Below the pieces are notes generated by a model, which was not told the origin of the DNA, did no database searches, and saw only the letters and a list, made by a program, of their open reading frames with translations. Both the position numbers and the translations under genes were made by a program. DNA of 64,000 bases from Salinisphaera sp963835375 (GTDB lineage: Bacteria; Pseudomonadota; Gammaproteobacteria; Nevskiales; Salinisphaeraceae), in NCBI GenBank assembly GCA_963835375.1, contig CAWIGB010000012.1, positions 372,001-436,000 on the forward strand, written 5' to 3'. Below, piece after piece: positions 53,249-61,757 of this stretch; within the stretch, counting starts at the first letter, position 1, and the number at the start of each line of letters is the position of its first letter.

Positions 53249-53788
53249 ATGGCAAGTCGAGGCATCAACAAGGCCATCATCGTCGGCAACCTCGGGGCCG
53301 ATCCGGAAACGCGCTATACCGCGGGCGGGACGGCGGTCACGAACGTCAACATCGCGACGTCCGAAACCTGGCGGGACAAGTCCTCCGGCGAGATGCAGGA
53401 GCGCACCGAATGGCATCGCGTGGTGTTCTTCGCGCGCCTGGCCGAAGTGGCCGGCGAGTATCTGCGCAAGGGCTCCAAGGTCTATGTCGAGGGCCGTATC
53501 CAGACCCGCAAGTGGCAGGGTCAGGATGGGCAGGATCGCTACACCACTGAAATCGTCGCCAACGAGATGCAGATGCTCGATTCGCGCGGCGGCGGCCAGG
53601 GCGGCAGCGCCCCGTTCGGTGGCGGCGGTCAGCAGCGCAGCCAAGGCGGCGGCGGTCAAGGTGGCGGCCAGAATTACGGCGGCGGCGGACAGCGCAGCGG
53701 GAGTGGTCAGCCGCAATACCAGCAACCGCAGCCGGCTGGTGGCGACCCCGGGTTCGACGACGATCTGGACGACGATATTCCGTTTTAG
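53249..53788 (+). CDS. ssb: Single-stranded DNA-binding protein
   Basis: Intact, 179 residues. N-terminal OB fold (INKAIIVGNLGADPETRYT, EWHRVVFFARLAEVAGEYL), a Gly/Gln-rich disordered linker (~115-165) and the conserved acidic tip DDLDDDIPF that recruits repair proteins. The 250-base upstream region has no LexA box that I can recognise. Confidence 0.98.
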   Translation: MASRGINKAIIVGNLGADPETRYTAGGTAVTNVNIATSETWRDKSSGEMQERTEWHRVVFFARLAEVAGEYLRKGSKVYVEGRIQTRKWQGQDGQDRYTTEIVANEMQMLDSRGGGQGGSAPFGGGGQQRSQGGGGQGGGQNYGGGGQRSGSGQPQYQQPQPAGGDPGFDDDLDDDIPF

Positions 53789-53954
53789 CGGTGAGGCCTC
53801 GTATAGGCAATACGGCGAATCGCCGCACGCCGCAGGGCGTGCAACACGCCGAAATAGGGCGATGAGCTGGGGTTAAGGGACACGAGCGAGCATGCTCGGC
53901 GGCATGGCCGGTGGCTGCGCCGCGAGCATGCGTCGCTGCAGGTTGGAGCTGACA

Positions 53955-54263
53955 ATGGCCGACACGGCAGATACGGCAGATACGGCGAACGATCCCGAGT
54001 GGGAATCGAACAAGGCGGCGCTCGTGCGTCGGCTCAAGCGCGTCGAAGGGCAGGTGCGTGGTCTGCAGGCGATGATCGAGCGCGACGCGGAATGCGAAGA
54101 CATCGCCGTACAGATGTCCGCCGCCCGCAAGGCGCTCGATCGCACCTTCTACAACATGCTGTCCTGCGTGATCGAGCGCGAACTGAATTGCAATCGGCTC
54201 GACGTCGAAGATGCCCGCGAGCGGCTCAAGTACGCAACAGAGCTGCTGGCGCGTTATGGCTGA
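53955..54263 (+). CDS. CsoR/CstR-family repressor lacking histidine
   Basis: 102 residues from ATG 53955, with GGAG seven bases before it. RRLKRVEGQVRGLQAMIERD is the family's first helix. Cysteines lie at 47, 71 and 79 and there is no histidine, so the Cu(I) site of CsoR (C-H-C) cannot form; a dithiol that senses persulfide, as in CstR, is more likely. The start repeats the triplet set ADT three times. It stands beside sulfur-oxidation genes with a matching operator at 56425. Confidence 0.8.
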   Translation: MADTADTADTANDPEWESNKAALVRRLKRVEGQVRGLQAMIERDAECEDIAVQMSAARKALDRTFYNMLSCVIERELNCNRLDVEDARERLKYATELLARYG

Positions 54264-54275
54264 GCGCGCTCCGGT

Positions 54276-54686
54276 TTAGCGCGCCAGCCAGCCGGCCAGG
54301 CGACCGCCGATGATCAGGGCAGCCACGAAGATCAAGGCTTCGCGCGGGTTGAAGGTCAGTGCGGCCAGCCCCGGGCCGGGGCAGTAACCGGCCAGGCCCC
54401 AGCCCACGCCGAACAGCGCCGCACCCAGCACGAGGCGGCGATCGATGCGGCTTGCGGTCGGCCAGTGCATGGTCTGGTCCGCCCAGGGGTGGCGCCAGCC
54501 GCGCAATACGGCAAACGCCGGGATCGTGACCAGCAGCGCGCCGCCCATCACCAACGCCAGGCTCGGATCCCAGTTACCGACCAGGTCCAGGAACGCCAGC
54601 ACCTTGTTCGGATCGGCCATATGCGACAGGCAGAGCCCGAAACCGAAGACCAGCCCGGCAGCGAGCGCGATCAGCTGTTGTTTCAT
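54276..54686 (-). CDS. YeeE/YedE-type half transporter, second half
   Basis: Intact, 136 residues, four membrane segments. GYCPGPGLAAL carries the conserved Cys of YeeE/DUF395 proteins, which move thiosulfate or sulfane sulfur inward. It overlaps its partner half by four bases. Such split pairs often accompany persulfide dioxygenases. Confidence 0.85.
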   Translation of the reverse strand: MKQQLIALAAGLVFGFGLCLSHMADPNKVLAFLDLVGNWDPSLALVMGGALLVTIPAFAVLRGWRHPWADQTMHWPTASRIDRRLVLGAALFGVGWGLAGYCPGPGLAALTFNPREALIFVAALIIGGRLAGWLAR

Positions 54687-55120
54687 GCCGAAACCCCCAG
54701 GCCGTGGCGCAGCACGATCGCCGTGATGATGCCAAAGGCCATGAATACCGCCGTGGCGGTGATCGAGCGCCAGGACCAGCGTGCGATGCCGCAGACCCCG
54801 TGGCCGCTGGTACAGCCCGAGCCGAGTTTCGTGCCGGCGCCGACCAGTAGGCCGGCGATCACCAGCAACAGCGCGGGGAAACCATGGCGAACGGGGATGT
54901 CGTCGGGCCAGATCGTGACATAGACGCCCGCCCCCGCGATCAGGCCGATCAGAAAGCTGGCCCGCCAGCCGCGGCCCGAGTCGGCCGAAAACAGGCCATG
55001 GACCATGCCCGAGATACCGGCAATGCGGCCGAGCCCGGCCATGAGCACAACGGCGCCGGCGCCGATCAGCAGCCCGCCGCCGAGCGCGATGCCCGGTGTG
55101 AAATTTGTGATGGTTAGCAA
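54683..55120 (-). CDS. YeeE/YedE-type half transporter, first half
   Basis: Intact, 145 residues, four membrane segments. KLGSGCTSGHGVCGIARWS is the YeeE signature with two cysteines for sulfur handover. It lies 40 bases after the SQR gene, so sqr and both halves form one minus-strand operon. Confidence 0.87.
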   Translation of the reverse strand: MLTITNFTPGIALGGGLLIGAGAVVLMAGLGRIAGISGMVHGLFSADSGRGWRASFLIGLIAGAGVYVTIWPDDIPVRHGFPALLLVIAGLLVGAGTKLGSGCTSGHGVCGIARWSWRSITATAVFMAFGIITAIVLRHGLGVSA

Positions 55121-55160
55121 CGCGGTATTCCTCCAGAGTCGTTGTTCCGCGGCGGCATGC

Positions 55161-56399
55161 TCATGCGCTCAGGTCGGCACGCGGCTTGGGTTTCGGTAGA
55201 GACCACGGCTTGCCCTTGAGCATCACGTGCCAGTAAAGCCACGGGAAGAAGTGCTTCTTCAGCGGCCAGTAGATCCGGCGCGGCCGGGTCGGATCGAGTG
55301 GAAAGCTCGAGACCACTTCGCCGTTGTAGCGAAACTCGGCCAATAATACGGTGCCGTGGGCGACCGTCAGCGGGCAGGCGCCGTAGCCGTCGTATTCGTC
55401 GGCGGTTGTCGAGCCGCCCATCGCTTTTCGCAGAGCGGAGACCACAACCGGGAACTGGCGACGCACTGCGGCCATGGTCTTGGCGTTGGGCGTATCGGTG
55501 CAGTCGCCCAGCCCGAAGACGTTGTCGTAGCGCGTATGGGTGAGTCGGTTCTTGTCGACGGTGACCCAACCGGCGTCGCCGGCCAGCGGGCTGTTCTTGA
55601 TCACGTCGGGCGCCGACTGCGGTGGCACGACATGCAGCATGTCGAAATCAGCGGTGACCGTGCCGTCCTGAGTCTCGAATGTGGCTTGTTGTTTGGCTCC
55701 GTCCACCGCGACAAGGTTATGACCGAAATAAGGGATGGCGCCATAGCCGGCGATGATCTTGTCGAGTTCGCGCGCATAGGCCGGCACGCCGAACATCGCG
55801 CCGCCCTGATTGTAGAAGGCGATGTTCGCCTTCACGCCGCGTTGGCGCAGGGTATCGGCGGTCAGGTACAGCGCCTTCTGCGGCGCGCCGGCGCATTTGA
55901 TCGGCATCGCGGGTTGGGTGAACAAAGCGTTGGCGCCATTGCCCAGGCTTTTCGCGAGCTCGTGCGTATAGGGGGCGAGATCGTAGCGATAATTCGAAGT
56001 CACCCCGTTCGCGCCGAGCGTGTCGGTCAGGCCGTCGATGGACTCCCAGTCGATCTGCAGCCCCATCGCGACCACGAGGTAGTCGTATTCGAGTACGGCG
56101 CCCGAGGCTAGTGTGAGGCGGTTGTGATCCGGCTCGAAGCCGGCCACCGCATCCTGGATCCAGGTGGCGCTGCTCGGCATCACATCGGCGGTGCGAGCGC
56201 GCGTGTCCTCGGCGCGCATGTCGCCGCCCCCGACCAGGGTCCAGCCGGGCTGGTAATAGTGGGTTTCGCTCGGTTCGACGATAGCCACATCGATCCCGGA
56301 ATCCGCGCGCAGCAGGGCCGCGGCCACAGGAATACCGGCCGTGCCGCCGCCCGCAATGACCACGCGATGTCTTTTCGTCTGTTGGTTGTTGTCGTTCAT
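55161..56399 (-). CDS. sqr: Sulfide:quinone oxidoreductase-like flavoprotein
   Basis: Intact, 412 residues, ATG 56399 with GGAG upstream. The FAD motif is VVIAGGGTAGIPVAAALL, followed by THYYQPGWTLVGGG. Cysteines in MPIKCAGAPQKA and GYGACPLTVAHG match the two catalytic cysteines kept in SQR types; LGDCTDTPNAKTMAAVR is the C-terminal FAD block. A WPLKKHFFPWLYWHVML stretch near the end is an amphipathic membrane anchor. It should oxidise sulfide to sulfane sulfur with electrons to quinone. Confidence 0.88.
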   Translation of the reverse strand: MNDNNQQTKRHRVVIAGGGTAGIPVAAALLRADSGIDVAIVEPSETHYYQPGWTLVGGGDMRAEDTRARTADVMPSSATWIQDAVAGFEPDHNRLTLASGAVLEYDYLVVAMGLQIDWESIDGLTDTLGANGVTSNYRYDLAPYTHELAKSLGNGANALFTQPAMPIKCAGAPQKALYLTADTLRQRGVKANIAFYNQGGAMFGVPAYARELDKIIAGYGAIPYFGHNLVAVDGAKQQATFETQDGTVTADFDMLHVVPPQSAPDVIKNSPLAGDAGWVTVDKNRLTHTRYDNVFGLGDCTDTPNAKTMAAVRRQFPVVVSALRKAMGGSTTADEYDGYGACPLTVAHGTVLLAEFRYNGEVVSSFPLDPTRPRRIYWPLKKHFFPWLYWHVMLKGKPWSLPKPKPRADLSA

Positions 56400-56424
56400 G
56401 CCCCGCTCCAAGATGGTTGAAGAC

Positions 56425-56440
56425 ATACCCTGCAGGGTAT
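56425..56440. promoter_or_regulatory. Perfect 16-bp palindrome, candidate CsoR/CstR operator
   Basis: ATACCCTGCAGGGTAT is its own reverse complement. ATACCC/GGGTAT arms are typical of operators for CsoR-family repressors. It overlaps the -10 of the minus-strand promoter (56436-56441) and lies between candidate hexamers for the plus strand, so a bound tetramer would shut off both sqr and the dioxygenase. Confidence 0.75.
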
Positions 56441-56464
56441 AGTGTAACTCAAAAGCATATGCAA
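56436..56464 (-). promoter_or_regulatory. Candidate sqr-yeeE promoter
   Basis: Read on the minus strand, TTGCAT (56464-56459) and TATACC (56441-56436) are 17 bases apart. The -10 overlaps the palindromic operator. A plus-strand pair (TTGAAG 56417-56422, TATAGT 56438-56443) has only 15-base spacing. Confidence 0.5.
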
Positions 56465-56483
56465 ATGAGAAGAACGCATATGC
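56455..56483. repeat. Pair of GCATATGC octamers 21 bases apart
   Basis: GCATATGC occurs at 56455-56462 and 56476-56483, exactly two helical turns apart, between sqr and the dioxygenase. It covers the -35 of the sqr promoter. It could be a site for a second regulator, but this is unproven. Confidence 0.4.
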
Positions 56484-56538
56484 GTTAACGGATGTGCCAC
56501 ACAACACCATCATATTCTCCATGCTCGAGGAGCGTTCA

Positions 56539-57408
56539 ATGGCCGAGTCCCGCCCGGAAGTCGCAGGCTTCTACGACGAAAAAACCGGCAGCGTGCAATA
56601 CGTGGTGGTCGACCCCGCGACCGATCGATGCGCGATCATCGATCCGGTCTGGAACTACGACGAGGCCGCTGCACGAACCTCCACCGAATCGATCGACGAG
56701 ATCGCCGCGTTCATTGCCGAGCGTGGTCTGACGGTGGAATGGGTTCTCGACACTCACCCGCATGCCGATCACTTCTCGGCCGGCGTAGTGCTCGGCGAGC
56801 GCTACGGCGCGCCCCGTGCGATCGGTGAGAAGGTCATCGAGGTCCAGAAACTGTGGAAGAAGATCTACAACTTCGGTGACGACTACCCGACCGACGGTCG
56901 CCAATGGGATCGGCTGTTCGCCGACGGCGATACGTTCAAGCTCGGCGAGCTCGAAGGCCGCGTCATGTTGTCGCCCGGGCACACGCTGGCCTCGATCACC
57001 TACGTGATCGGCGATGCCGCGTTCGTGCACGACACTTTATTCATGCCCGACAGCGGCACCGCCCGGGCGGATTTCCCGGGCGGCGATGCGCGCACGCTGT
57101 TCCGCTCGATCCAGCGCATTCTCGAACTGCCGGATGCCACGCGGATCTTCGTCGGCCACGATTATCGGCCCGAGGGCCGCGAAGCGCGCTGGGAGTCGAC
57201 CGTCGCCGAACAACGCCGCCGCAATACGCATCTGCAGGACGATCCGAGCGAGGACGAATATGTCGCCATGCGCGAGGCCCGCGACGATACCCTGCCTCTC
57301 CCGGATTCGATGCTGGCCGCGCTGCAGGTCAATACACGCGGTGGACGGCTACCGGAGCCGGAACAGAATGGGCGCTCCTATCTCAAGATTCCGCTGAATC
57401 AGTTCTGA
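56539..57408 (+). CDS. ETHE1/Blh-like persulfide dioxygenase (MBL fold)
   Basis: Intact, 289 residues; ATG 56539 chosen because GAGGAG precedes it. Metal motif THPHADHFSAG; further ligands in SPGHTLAS, HDTLFMPDSGTARADFPGGD and FVGHDYRPEGR. Mononuclear-iron enzymes of this type oxidise glutathione persulfide to sulfite. It is divergent from sqr across the shared operator, so sulfide oxidation and persulfide removal are probably induced together. Confidence 0.87.
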   Translation: MAESRPEVAGFYDEKTGSVQYVVVDPATDRCAIIDPVWNYDEAAARTSTESIDEIAAFIAERGLTVEWVLDTHPHADHFSAGVVLGERYGAPRAIGEKVIEVQKLWKKIYNFGDDYPTDGRQWDRLFADGDTFKLGELEGRVMLSPGHTLASITYVIGDAAFVHDTLFMPDSGTARADFPGGDARTLFRSIQRILELPDATRIFVGHDYRPEGREARWESTVAEQRRRNTHLQDDPSEDEYVAMREARDDTLPLPDSMLAALQVNTRGGRLPEPEQNGRSYLKIPLNQF

Positions 57409-57435
57409 TCGCCAGCGGAACCGGCCGCCTCGGGT

Positions 57436-57468
57436 CCGTGCCGTCGCCGCTCCATGCCGACGGCACGG
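57436..57468. terminator. Long GC stem between convergent genes
   Basis: CCGTGCCGTCG (57436-57446) pairs perfectly with CGACGGCACGG (57458-57468). No T-run. It lies between the ends of the dioxygenase and the DsbG-like gene and may stop both. Confidence 0.5.
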
Positions 57469-57481
57469 GCCTGTGGCGGCG

Positions 57482-58262
57482 TCACGGTTTCGGCGCTCCC
57501 ATGACGGCGGTCATTTCCTTGCCCTGGGGCAGCCCCTGTTTGACCGCCACATGGCCGGCTGCATTGCGATAGAAAATCGTCGGCGTGGCGAACAGGCCGA
57601 GCGATTTCATCAAGTCGGTGTTGTTGCCGATCTTGCGCACCAGGCCGGCGGGGACGTTCGACATCGGCTCGATGCCGCCGTCGTCGTATGTGCGTTCCGA
57701 TCTGGCCAACGCAGCAGACGGATTCTTCGCCGCCAGAATGCTGGCCGCCTTGGGTAGGCTCGAGGGTTTGAGCAGACCGACAAGCACATGCCGGATCTGA
57801 ACCTTGCCGGCCTTCACCCACGGCCGGGCCGCCTGCCAGAACTTGTGGCAATACGGGCAGTTGGCGTCGGTGAACATATAGATCGTGCGCGGCGCGTTCG
57901 GGTCGCCGTCGCGGACCCAGGTCGCGTTCTCCAGTTTCTGCCAAGCCTTCTGATGGCTGGGATTGGCCACCAGGCGCGACAGCGGCTTCGCGCTCAGGTC
58001 CGTGCCCTGGCCGTCGATCATCGTGCCTACGATGGCATGCTTGCCATTCGGTGTGAGATAGATCGCCACCGGACTTCCCTGGTAGCTCGCGGCATAGCCG
58101 GTCAACCCGTCGGGAGCGGCGAACGTGCCGTGCATCGTCAGGCCCTGTTTTCTCGAGCGCGTGGATCGGGGGCGGGTGGTATCGTCGTCCGCGATGGCGA
58201 CCTGGGTGCGTTGCCATGAGTGCGAATACGGCGGCGACCAGGTAGGTCAGACGTTTGATCAT
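57482..58262 (-). CDS. DsbG/DsbC-like periplasmic thiol:disulfide protein, frameshifts near the N-terminus
   Basis: From ATG 58262 a signal peptide reads MIKRLTYLVAAVFALMA. After slips between ~58215 and 58150 the mature protein continues (MHGTFAAPDGLTGYAASYQG). The active site is CPYC in TDANCPYCHKFW and the cis-proline block is FATPTIFYRN. DsbG-type proteins keep single cysteines reduced using DsbD, which is encoded upstream in the same operon. About 258 residues. Confidence 0.82.
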
Positions 58263-59105
58263 CGTACGGTTTCCTCTGTCGAAGCATGGGCGTGGCAGCC
58301 GATCAAGCCCTTGGGCAAGCGTGGCGCGCGACAACCGGCCGATATGACGCTCGATCAGCTGCCCGTTGGCGGCGAAGAACAGGGTGGTCGGGAAAGCCCG
58401 CGCCTCGGCCGCACGGGCCAGACGCTGGCCGGAATCGATCAGCACATGAGCAGGGGCGAGTGACTCGCGGCGCAGAAACGTCTTGACCGTTGCCGGCGAC
58501 TCGCCCTGATCCACGAAGGCGAAGATCAGGTCGGGATGGGTGCGCTGAGCGTCAGTCAGCATGGGCATTTCCGCGCGGCACGGAGGGCACCAGCTCGCCC
58601 ATAGATTCACCACCATCGGCTTGCCGGGCTGGGCCTGTGCGAGTGCATCGAGGGTGGTGGTTCGGCCGGCGAGTGTCTGCAGATCGACGTCTGGCCGTGT
58701 CATGGGCGGCGAACCGATCAGACGGAAGACACCGCTGGTCGCGCCCCAGACCAGCGCGCCGGAAAGCACCGCCAGCGCCAACGGCCGCCGCAAGGCCGGG
58801 CGGCGCCGCACGGCATGGCTGGCATAGGCGGCCATGCCGAGCAACCCGCCCACGGCATCGAAGCCGCCATCGCGGATGTCGATAATGGCGAGCGGTGCAG
58901 CGTGGTACTGGCCCCAGTAGCGCAGCACGAATACGACGCGCGCGGCGATGATGCCGGCGAGTGCCAGCGAGAACAGGGTATCGACGATCGGTACATCCCG
59001 ACCGCGCACCGCCACCCGGCCGGCGATGATCGCGGCGGCCAGCGCGATGAGCATCAATGCCTGATCGATCGCGATCATGAACGGCCCAATATGGACGCTG
59101 TTCAC
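58259..59105 (-). CDS. TlpA-like thioredoxin fused to a membrane domain
   Basis: About 281 residues. The first ~130 residues are four membrane segments resembling part of prolipoprotein diacylglyceryl transferase (PLAIIDIRDGGFDAVGGLLG). The C-terminal part is a TlpA/ResA thioredoxin with WASWCPPCRAEMPML. In the written frame it runs without stop into the DsbG-like gene; a one-base slip near the end would stop it at TGA 58259-58261, overlapping the next ATG. Its start overlaps the dsbD stop. Confidence 0.75.
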
Positions 59106-60959
59106 GACGTGCCGCCCGGTTCGCCGTGTGCGTGGCGCCAGCGCTTGAGAAAGGCTTTGGCGCCCAGTTCTCCCACAACGCGCGCACTGCGTTGTTCGCG
59201 GCCGTCCGGCGCGATGAACAGAATCGTCGGCGGCCCGACCACACCCAGGTCGTGCATCAGCTGGCGCGTGTCCGGCGTGTCGTCGGTTACGTCAGGGCGA
59301 ATCAGCGCGGCGCCGGACAATGCGTTGGCAACCTGGGCGTTGCCAAACACCGTCCGATCGATAACCTGACACGAAACGCACCAGTCGGCGTAGAAATCCA
59401 CCACGGCCCACTGATCGTTTGTCTTCGCATCGGTCAGGGCCTTCTTCAGACCTTTCGGGCTGTCCACATGCTTGAAACGGGCGTTCAAACCCGTCGTTTC
59501 ATGAATGGCCGCCGGGCTCGCGCCGGCAAAGGCGAGTGGTTGCCAGGGGCTCGTGGCGCCGGCTGCGGCACCGATCACCAGCAGCCCGCCCCAGAGCACG
59601 AGCAACACGCCACCGACGAGCCCGGCGACGCGCCCTGTGCTCACGCCGATTTTCGACCGCACCACCAGGCCCAGGGTCGATGCCTGCGGCGATCGCCAAT
59701 ACGCCCGAGAGAGCGAGTATGACGGGGGCGGGCGCCACCCGATCGATCATCCAGAGTGCCGTTGCCAGCAGCACAAAGCCGAACACAGTCTTGACCGCGT
59801 TCATCCACGGCCCGGGCCGGGGCACGAACTGCGCGCCGAGGCTGCCGACCACGAGCAGCGGCACGCCCATCCCGAGCCCGAGCGCGAGCAGCGCCGAACC
59901 GCCGAGTACGACGTTGCCGCTCTGGGCGATATACAACAGGGCGCCGGCCAGTGGTGCCGTCATGCACGGTCCGACGAGTACGGCCGAAATCACGCCCATG
60001 GTCGCGGCACCCGCGATATGCCCGCCGCGTTGGTTCGCACTCGCCTGGCTGAGCCGATCGCGAAGCGCGCCGGGCAGCTGCAATTCGAAGAGGCCGAACA
60101 TCGCCAGCGCCAGCGCCACGAAGATCGCCGCGAACGCGCCGAGTACCGCCGGCGTCTGCAATGCCGCCTGCAGGTTGGCGCCCGCGATCGCGGCGGCCAC
60201 GCCGAGGGCGGCGTAGGTCGCTGCCATCGGCAGCACGAAGGCCAGCGATAGCGTGGCGCCCCGCAGCCCGCGTGCGCCAGCGCCGACGATGACGCCCGAC
60301 AGAATGGGCACCATCGGCAGCACGCAAGGGGTGAACGACAACAGCAACCCCATGCCAAAGAAGGCGAGCAGGGTCCAACCGAGCGAGCCGCCGGCCAGCC
60401 GCGCCGCAAACGCCTGGTCCGATCCGCTCGGCGCGGAGGACCCGGGAGCCTGCCGGTCGTTGCTGGCGGTCGACAGGTTTGCCGAAAGCGGCTGTGATGG
60501 CATGTGATTTGCCGCGCCCGGCCCGGTCTGCGCCGGCACATCGATTGTGGCGTGCTGCGGCGGATAGCACAGCCCGGCCCGGGCGCAGCCTTGCCAGCTC
60601 AGTTCCAGTCGTTTCGCCGCGCCCGGATCGACATCGACGCTGACATCGTGGTCGTAGACGTGTTCGTCGCCGAAATACGGATCGTGGATCAGCCGCCCGG
60701 CGGGTTTGTCGACGTGAGCGACCGGCTGACCGTTCGCACCGGCGATCTTAAGGCGCGATCGATACAGATAGTAGCCGGGCGCGATATGCCAGCGCAGTTC
60801 GATATCGCCGTTGCTAGCAGGCTGGATACGGTAGGAAAACGCCTTCGAGGGCGACAGAAAGTCCGAGTGGGAATCCGTATCGGCGCTCGCCAGCCCGGAA
60901 CCGCACAACAACAGGATCACGAGAACTGAAATCAGCCACCGATACGGATATCGAACCAT
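59102..60959 (-). CDS. dsbD: Thiol:disulfide interchange protein DsbD, one frameshift
   Basis: It carries electrons from cytoplasmic thioredoxin to periplasmic partners. Signal peptide, N-terminal domain with CARAGLC, a core of about eight helices with FTPCVLPM and GPCMTAPL, and a C-terminal thioredoxin domain FYADWCVSCQVI. The frame changes near 59680, between core and C-terminal domain. ~618 residues. First gene of the minus-strand dsbD-tlpA-dsbG operon. Confidence 0.93.
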
Positions 60960-61029
60960 CGCCTGCGGGTGCTCGTCGAATGTTCGGCACAGACTGACGC
61001 GGGCCGATTAAGTCAGTATGAGCTTCGGG

Positions 61030-61062
61030 CTAATCCGTGGCTTAATCCGGACCGGGCATAAT
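61030..61062 (+). promoter_or_regulatory. Direct repeat and -10 before the two-component operon
   Basis: TAATCCG occurs at 61031-61037 and 61043-61049, inside CTAATCC and CTTAATCC, followed by CATAAT (61057-61062) as -10. ATTAAG, the inverse half-site, stands at 61007-61012. PmrA/QseB-type regulators bind CTTAAT direct repeats that overlap the -35, which fits autoactivation, although the period here is 12 rather than 11. Confidence 0.4.
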
Positions 61063-61088
61063 GGCCCGGAGTTCATCGAGGCGGTTGT

Positions 61089-61757
61089 ATGCATGTCCTG
61101 CTGGTCGAGGACGACGATCTGGTGGCGTCCGGCATCCGCTCGGCGCTGGAAATCGAAGGGTTCGCGGTGGACGGCGTGGCCACGGCAGCCGCAGCCGATG
61201 CGGCGCTGGCCTCGTTGACTACCGATCTCGTGATTCTCGACATCGGCCTGCCGGATCGCGACGGCCTGCCGCTGTTGCGCGAATGGCGCGCCGCGGGCCG
61301 ACGCGAGCCCGTACTGCTGCTGACCGCGCGTGATGCGGTGGCCGATCGGGTGGCCGGGCTGTCGGCCGGCGGCGACGATTATCTGCTCAAACCGTTCGAT
61401 CTGGATGAACTGCTGGCTCGGGTGCGCGCTCTGCTGCGTCGGGCGGCCGGCTTTGCCGCGCCTGTGCTCGAGCATGGCGAGCTTCGTTTCGAGACCGCCA
61501 GCCGAGCGGTCACACGCGCCGGCCGATCGATCGCGCTGACCCGACGCGAGACCGCGCTCCTGGAATGTCTGCTCTATGCCGGTAATCGAGTGGTTTCGAT
61601 CGAGCAGCTCAAGGACAGCCTGTACGGCTTCGAAGCCGATATCGAAGGCAACGCGCTGTCGGTGCATATCCATAATCTGCGGCGCAAGCTCGGTGCTGAT
61701 GTGGTCGAGACCGTACGCGGCGTCGGGTATCGGCTCGGCGCTGCGAAAGCCCCGTGA
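61089..61757 (+). CDS. PmrA/QseB-like OmpR-family response regulator
   Basis: Intact, 222 residues. Phospho-acceptor Asp51 (LVILDIGLPDRDG), Lys in YLLKPFDLDELLARVRALL, and winged-helix DNA-binding domain (LTRRETALLECLLYAGNRVV, VHIHNLRRKLG). It overlaps the kinase gene by four bases. Targets are not evident apart from its own upstream repeats. Confidence 0.92.
   Translation: MHVLLVEDDDLVASGIRSALEIEGFAVDGVATAAAADAALASLTTDLVILDIGLPDRDGLPLLREWRAAGRREPVLLLTARDAVADRVAGLSAGGDDYLLKPFDLDELLARVRALLRRAAGFAAPVLEHGELRFETASRAVTRAGRSIALTRRETALLECLLYAGNRVVSIEQLKDSLYGFEADIEGNALSVHIHNLRRKLGADVVETVRGVGYRLGAAKAP

Noticed and set aside
53800..53954. A second CsoR-type operator before the repressor gene
   Set aside because: Only scattered GGG and AATAGGG pieces; no ATACCC/GGGTAT palindrome, so autoregulation is not supported by the sequence.
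57399..59105. A 568-codon TlpA-DsbG fusion
   Set aside because: The frame passes through the DsbG signal peptide and then turns to nonsense while the real DsbG sequence continues in another frame; separate overlapping genes are more likely.
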